From Sporosarcina cascadiensis (GTDB lineage Bacteria > Bacillota > Bacilli > Bacillales_A > Planococcaceae), in NCBI RefSeq assembly GCF_009650995.1, contig NZ_WHVV01000013.1, positions 1 through 64,000 on the forward strand: a DNA stretch of 64,000 nucleotides. The letters are read 5' to 3'. Shown piece by piece: positions 60,437-64,000 of this stretch. Within the stretch, counting starts at the first letter, position 1. Every line of letters starts with the position of its first letter. Position numbers and translations under genes: made by a program. Below the pieces are notes generated by a model, which was not told the DNA's origin, ran no database searches, and saw nothing but the letters and a program-made list of their open reading frames with translations.

Positions 60437-61510
60437 TTGGATAGGTATATCAATCAAGCTGGCGGTAAAAAGAGTTCGTTGCTAATGAAAGGGATTTTGA
60501 TGATTGTTTTGTTGGTTGCAAGTTTTGGTTTTCAACCCGGTGGAGCAGCGGCTGCTGACTCTAAGGAAGCGGTAAAGGAAAAGTGGGAAGATCCCGCAAC
60601 ACTCTATAAAACAATTAAAGATCCGAAAGAAAGACTGTTCTTTCATGCGTTAGCCCGTCCTGACGGCGAAGACATGGTATACCACATTAAAGGTAAGGCC
60701 TATGCTTACGTGCCGGGAGATATTTTCAACAAAGACTTAAAACACGGCCAGGCATTGTTTGGTGTAGAAGGCTACAATATCCGAAAAGCAGTACAGGTTG
60801 AAGGAACAAATGATTTCAAAATCCTGACGAGAGAAATCGTCTTTTATACAGATCTAAAAACAGGTGAAATCTTAAAGGATTGGAGAAATCCGGTCACAGG
60901 CAAGACATTCCCAGTTTCACATATTGAAAATGATCATGTGAACTTTGACTATCGTGTAGTTGACGGAAGTTTGCGAAACGTTATCAAAGTTGGAGATAAA
61001 GAGATTGGCGCATTCCCGCTTGACGCACCGGAACGCCTCGGTGAAACATATGTATTTCATGCCGATGCCTTCCCGCTTTACGATCTGAAGCAGCGTTACC
61101 AGATTAACGATCCAATGAATGTGAAAAATGGTGTTTATACATCTGCAGAGTTTTTTGATTTCCAAGTACCAACTAAATATCTGAACCGTATGAAAGGTAA
61201 TAAGACACCTGAAGGTATTGTTCCAATCACGAATTCCTGGACAAGAGTCAGTCCGTGGACACCATGGATGGGCTTAGATGAAACAGAACATCCCGGCAAT
61301 CTGGTTTTCCATGCAAGAAGTCAAGTGTTAGACGGCTTCGATGATCTGCCGGAATGGATTAAGGAAGAAGTCAAGGATCATTATCCAATTTACCAATCCT
61401 CATTAGAAGAAGTGGATCCTACACCGAACGCAACGAGCTGGACAGCATTTTATCAAAATGTCCTGAAGACTGCAGGTAAGACATGGGAACAGTGGGTAGC
61501 TTCATTTTAA
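60437..61510 (+). CDS. Secreted DUF1838-family protein
   Basis: A 357-residue protein with a Sec signal peptide (about 1-40: basic start, hydrophobic core I-L-M-I-V-L-L-V-A-S, cleavage near A-A-A-A-D). The mature part shows the DUF1838 pattern (F-F-H-A-L-A-R-P-D, V-S-H-I-E-N-D, W-T-R-V-S-P-W-T-P-W-M). The TTG start follows TAAGGGGGCGCG. DUF1838 has no known activity. Its place in the operon, with a signal peptide, suggests it processes or binds the substrate outside the cell. Confidence 0.72.
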   Translation: MDRYINQAGGKKSSLLMKGILMIVLLVASFGFQPGGAAAADSKEAVKEKWEDPATLYKTIKDPKERLFFHALARPDGEDMVYHIKGKAYAYVPGDIFNKDLKHGQALFGVEGYNIRKAVQVEGTNDFKILTREIVFYTDLKTGEILKDWRNPVTGKTFPVSHIENDHVNFDYRVVDGSLRNVIKVGDKEIGAFPLDAPERLGETYVFHADAFPLYDLKQRYQINDPMNVKNGVYTSAEFFDFQVPTKYLNRMKGNKTPEGIVPITNSWTRVSPWTPWMGLDETEHPGNLVFHARSQVLDGFDDLPEWIKEEVKDHYPIYQSSLEEVDPTPNATSWTAFYQNVLKTAGKTWEQWVASF

Positions 61511-61616
61511 TCAATAAAATCCGATTGTCAGAATATCAAATCGGGTGCGTAGAAGAAGATAAAAAACCTGGAAACTATTTTGAATAGATTCTAAATTTGA
61601 AAAAGCGAGGTGCGTT

Positions 61617-62873
61617 TTGGGCTATTTTAAAAGGTTGGGGAAAAGTCAGAGGTTTATTGTTACTGTGTTATTCTTGGGGGCAGTTGTATCAATTTTCGAC
61701 CGCATGGTTATGAGTCTGGCTATTGCCGGGATAGGGGAAGAGTTTGCACTTGACGCTTCGATGAAAGGAATTATTCTAAGCAGTTTCTTTCTAGGTTACG
61801 CGATTATGACCATCCCTGGTGGCTGGCTGGCTGATAAGCTCGGTTCGAAAATAGTAATTGTCGTGTCTATTATGGCTTGGTCATTATTTACGGGATTAAG
61901 CGGACTGGCTTGGTCGGTCACATCTTTAATCATCATTCGTTTCTTGTTTGGACTTGGTGAAGGCGGGTTCCCGGGAGCAAGTACGAAAGCAATTGCTGAG
62001 TATATTCCTAGGGAAAAAAGACCAAGATCTCAAGCGTTCATTAAATCAGGTGATCCAGTAGGTCTGACACTTGCACCGTTAATTGCGGTTCCGATTATCG
62101 TTGCGTTCGGCTGGCGCGCTATGTTTATCGTTATCGCAATAGTCGGCATATTCCTGGCACTGTCCTATCTGATTATTCCAAAGCGCGATCAATTGGCGCT
62201 CGAAGCAGAAAATGCAAACCATCCAAAGCTTACTTTCAAAGAATTATTGAAGTTGCCAAGAATGTGGAGTTTCGTTATTGCCTGGTTCGGCGTCTGTATT
62301 TACATGTGGGGCTTCGCAAGCTGGTTGCCGTCGTATCTCATGATGGACAGAGGACTGAACTTATTTAACGCAGGGATGCTGTCTGCTATTCCGACAACAG
62401 TCGGAGTCATCGGTACTCTCCTTGGTGGTTATCTGGTAGGGACAGTATTCCTTGGACGTGAAAGATATATGTTTATTATTGCAGGCTTGTTCGGGGCCAT
62501 CTTTATTTACGCGATGTATGTTACTTCATCATTAGCGATGGCGATATTCTTCCAGGCAATGGTTGGATTATTCATGCAGGCCGGCATGGGCGGTTTCTGG
62601 GCTGTAACGCACAAAGCCTTCCCATCCAATATCATAGGATCGGCAGCAGGGCTCATTAACTTCTCGGGTCAAATTGCTGGATTTATTTCACCGATGGCAA
62701 TTGGTTTCTTGATTACTGCGATGAACGGATCGTTTATTGCGGGAATCGGCTTCCTGATATTCGGAACGCTAATATTCATGGTAGCATCCATCTTCATCAA
62801 AGTGGATCAAGATGACAATGACAAAATGAAAACAGCAGAAGTGATTGTAGACGAATCAATACCTGCGCAATGA
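61617..62873 (+). CDS. MFS transporter, anion:cation symporter (ACS) type
   Basis: A 418-residue permease with 12 predicted helices. Motif A-like G-G-W-L-A-D-K-L-G-S-K between helices 2 and 3 and F-L-F-G-L-G-E-G-G-F-P-G-A in helix 4 are typical of the ACS family (glucarate, phthalate, tartrate uptake). It probably imports the organic acid or amide used by the operon. TTG start at 61617 with GCGAGGTG upstream. Confidence 0.85.
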   Translation: MGYFKRLGKSQRFIVTVLFLGAVVSIFDRMVMSLAIAGIGEEFALDASMKGIILSSFFLGYAIMTIPGGWLADKLGSKIVIVVSIMAWSLFTGLSGLAWSVTSLIIIRFLFGLGEGGFPGASTKAIAEYIPREKRPRSQAFIKSGDPVGLTLAPLIAVPIIVAFGWRAMFIVIAIVGIFLALSYLIIPKRDQLALEAENANHPKLTFKELLKLPRMWSFVIAWFGVCIYMWGFASWLPSYLMMDRGLNLFNAGMLSAIPTTVGVIGTLLGGYLVGTVFLGRERYMFIIAGLFGAIFIYAMYVTSSLAMAIFFQAMVGLFMQAGMGGFWAVTHKAFPSNIIGSAAGLINFSGQIAGFISPMAIGFLITAMNGSFIAGIGFLIFGTLIFMVASIFIKVDQDDNDKMKTAEVIVDESIPAQ

Positions 62874-62894
62874 AAATAGGCAGAGGTGATCTTA

Positions 62895-63950
62895 TTGACT
62901 AGAAATGAAGTAGAAGAAACTTCAATCTTATCTTATCGTGCATTGGCTTTACAGGTTACTTGTGATGCGGTAAATCAATTGAAAGACCCTTCAGAAATTC
63001 GGGCGAAAATGATGGAGACCATCGAGCGTGTCTCATTGCAGATCAAGGCGAGCATGAACTTCATTGGTAAAGATACAAAGCTGATTGTCCTGCCCGAATA
63101 CTTTCTTACTGGATTTCCAATGGGTGAATCAATTGAAGAATGGAAGAATAAGGCCTGCATTGAAATGGATGGGCCGGAGTATGAAGCGCTTGGTAAAATA
63201 GCGCAGGACCAGCAGATTTTCTTGTCGGGCAATGCATATGAGTTGGATCCCCATTTCCCGGATCTGTATTTTCAGACGAGCTTTCTAATTGATCCTTCGG
63301 GTGATGTGGTATTGCGCTATAGAAGGCTGAATTCATTGTTTGCACCGACACCACATGATGTTTGGGATGAGTACTTGGAAATTTACGGAATTGACGGCGT
63401 CTTCCCGGTAGCTGAAACGGCAATTGGAAATATTGGACTAATTGCCTCGGAAGAAATCCTGTATCCAGAAATCGCGCGTTCTATGGCTTTAAAAGGAGCT
63501 GAAATTCTGCTCCATTCTTCTTCGGAAGTGGCGAGTCCGCAGCTGACACAGAAGCATATCGGAAGGTTGGCGCGATCTATTGAAAATATGACGTATGTGG
63601 TTTCTGCAAACTCTGCAGGTATGTCGAACATACCCATCCCGATGGCTTCCACCGATGGATCCTCTGCTGTAATTGATTACCGCGGATTGATTCTTGCGGA
63701 AGCAGGACCTGGAGAGAGTATGGTAGCAAATGCAGAAATCGATTTGGCTGCACTGCGCCGTGCTCGACAGAGACCAGGGATGGGAAATATTCTCTCCCGT
63801 CAGCGACTGGAATTGTATGCACCGATTTACAGCGATATAAGCGTTTATCCAGCAAACAGTTTGGCAGGAAAGAAACCAGAACGGAGTCATTTTATCCAGT
63901 CACAGCTTGAAGTGATTGAAAATTTAAAGAAAAGTAGCGTGATAAAATGA
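62895..63950 (+). CDS. Nitrilase-superfamily protein lacking the catalytic Cys
   Basis: A 351-residue carbon-nitrogen hydrolase fold. The catalytic Glu is kept (E68, L-P-E-Y-F), but the Lys position reads Arg (R144, Y-R-R-L-N) and the nucleophile Cys position reads Ser (S185, I-A-S-E-E-I-L-Y-P-E). The scaffold is otherwise well kept (R-S-M-A-L-K-G-A-E-I-L-L-H). Normal C-N hydrolysis is therefore not expected; a binding or altered catalytic role is possible. TTG 62895 with AGAGGTG upstream is favoured over GTG 62886. It overlaps the aldehyde dehydrogenase gene by 4 bases. Confidence 0.78.
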   Translation: MTRNEVEETSILSYRALALQVTCDAVNQLKDPSEIRAKMMETIERVSLQIKASMNFIGKDTKLIVLPEYFLTGFPMGESIEEWKNKACIEMDGPEYEALGKIAQDQQIFLSGNAYELDPHFPDLYFQTSFLIDPSGDVVLRYRRLNSLFAPTPHDVWDEYLEIYGIDGVFPVAETAIGNIGLIASEEILYPEIARSMALKGAEILLHSSSEVASPQLTQKHIGRLARSIENMTYVVSANSAGMSNIPIPMASTDGSSAVIDYRGLILAEAGPGESMVANAEIDLAALRRARQRPGMGNILSRQRLELYAPIYSDISVYPANSLAGKKPERSHFIQSQLEVIENLKKSSVIK

Positions 63951-64000
63951 CCAGAATTGCAGTTCGAAATCCGCGCAATGGGGAAATGGATTATCAGATT
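63947..64000 (+). CDS. Aldehyde dehydrogenase, N-terminus (partial)
   Basis: Only 18 codons are in the window. The sequence V-R-N-P-R-N-G-E-M-D-Y matches the start of aldehyde dehydrogenases (N-P-x-x-G-E). ATGA overlap with the previous stop indicates coupling. It would oxidise an aldehyde intermediate of the pathway. The call rests on a very short stretch. Confidence 0.5.
   Translation, partial: MTRIAVRNPRNGEMDYQI

Overview
The window (about 43% GC by eye) is a chromosomal segment of a low-GC Gram-positive bacterium. ClpE with CtsR-type operators, an RsbQ homologue, a lysine riboswitch on dapA, CcpA-type cre boxes, strong AGGAGG-like ribosome binding sites and frequent TTG starts point to Bacillales. 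The best guess is Planococcaceae (Sporosarcina-like); this comes from the overall look of the proteins, not from a database search. No rRNA, tRNA, CRISPR array, prophage or origin was seen.

Layout. 1-0.24 kb: left end of a TnpB-only IS200/IS605-type element, cut by the window edge. 0.3-10.7 kb: TetR with a divergent drug exporter and twin operators, a cell-envelope 'toastrack' protein, an EEP phosphohydrolase, a GNAT enzyme, an rsbQ gene broken by one in-frame stop and overlapping a PAS-GGDEF gene, an RNase H-like protein, and CtsR-controlled clpE. 10.7-12.7 kb: an exact 21-nt-period repeat array between two convergent terminators, a pyridoxamine-kinase-type gene, and two structured dispersed repeats. 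12.7-24.8 kb: bluB, a Dus enzyme, an alpha-beta fused serine dehydratase, a second DHA2 exporter, a dicarboxylate/glutamate symporter, a STAS protein, a 7TM-GGDEF protein, a 3-hydroxyacyl-CoA dehydrogenase and a methyltransferase. 24.8-33.7 kb: a lipoprotein, a two-component system with a third lipoprotein gene, an MscS channel, bioY, a complete IS200/IS605 element (tnpA+tnpB+omega RNA) inserted between bioY and dapA, and the dapA lysine riboswitch.

33.8-39.7 kb is a self-contained module: a beta-helix lipoprotein (Cthe_2159/DUF4353 type), a two-component system, a VTC-type polyphosphate-polymerase-domain protein and a DUF4956 membrane protein. The same 11-bp-period direct repeat sits in front of both output transcription units, so the two-component system probably controls both.

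40.3-54.2 kb is the most intriguing region. A TRAP transporter, a HisC-like aminotransferase, a D-2-hydroxyacid dehydrogenase and a LysR regulator are followed by a divergent urocanase paralogue with an altered active-site neighbourhood and an AraC regulator. Next comes a cre-controlled operon of a family III CoA-transferase, an acyl-CoA dehydrogenase and a canonical urocanase. No histidine ammonia-lyase, HutI or HutG is present. The gene set suggests that an urocanate-like acrylate is made by a CoA-dependent or transaminase/2-hydroxyacid route, for example from imidazole propionate or imidazole lactate, and is then hydrated.

55.3-64 kb is a second catabolic locus: divergent LeuCD-like hydratase genes and an operon of isochorismatase-type amidase, dihydropyrimidinase-like amidohydrolase, cupin, secreted DUF1838 protein, MFS transporter, a nitrilase homologue lacking the catalytic Cys, and the start of an aldehyde dehydrogenase. 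Three copies of one operator-like box lie between the two arms. The enzyme set would fit ring opening of a cyclic imide or amide, deamidation, then hydration of the unsaturated diacid.
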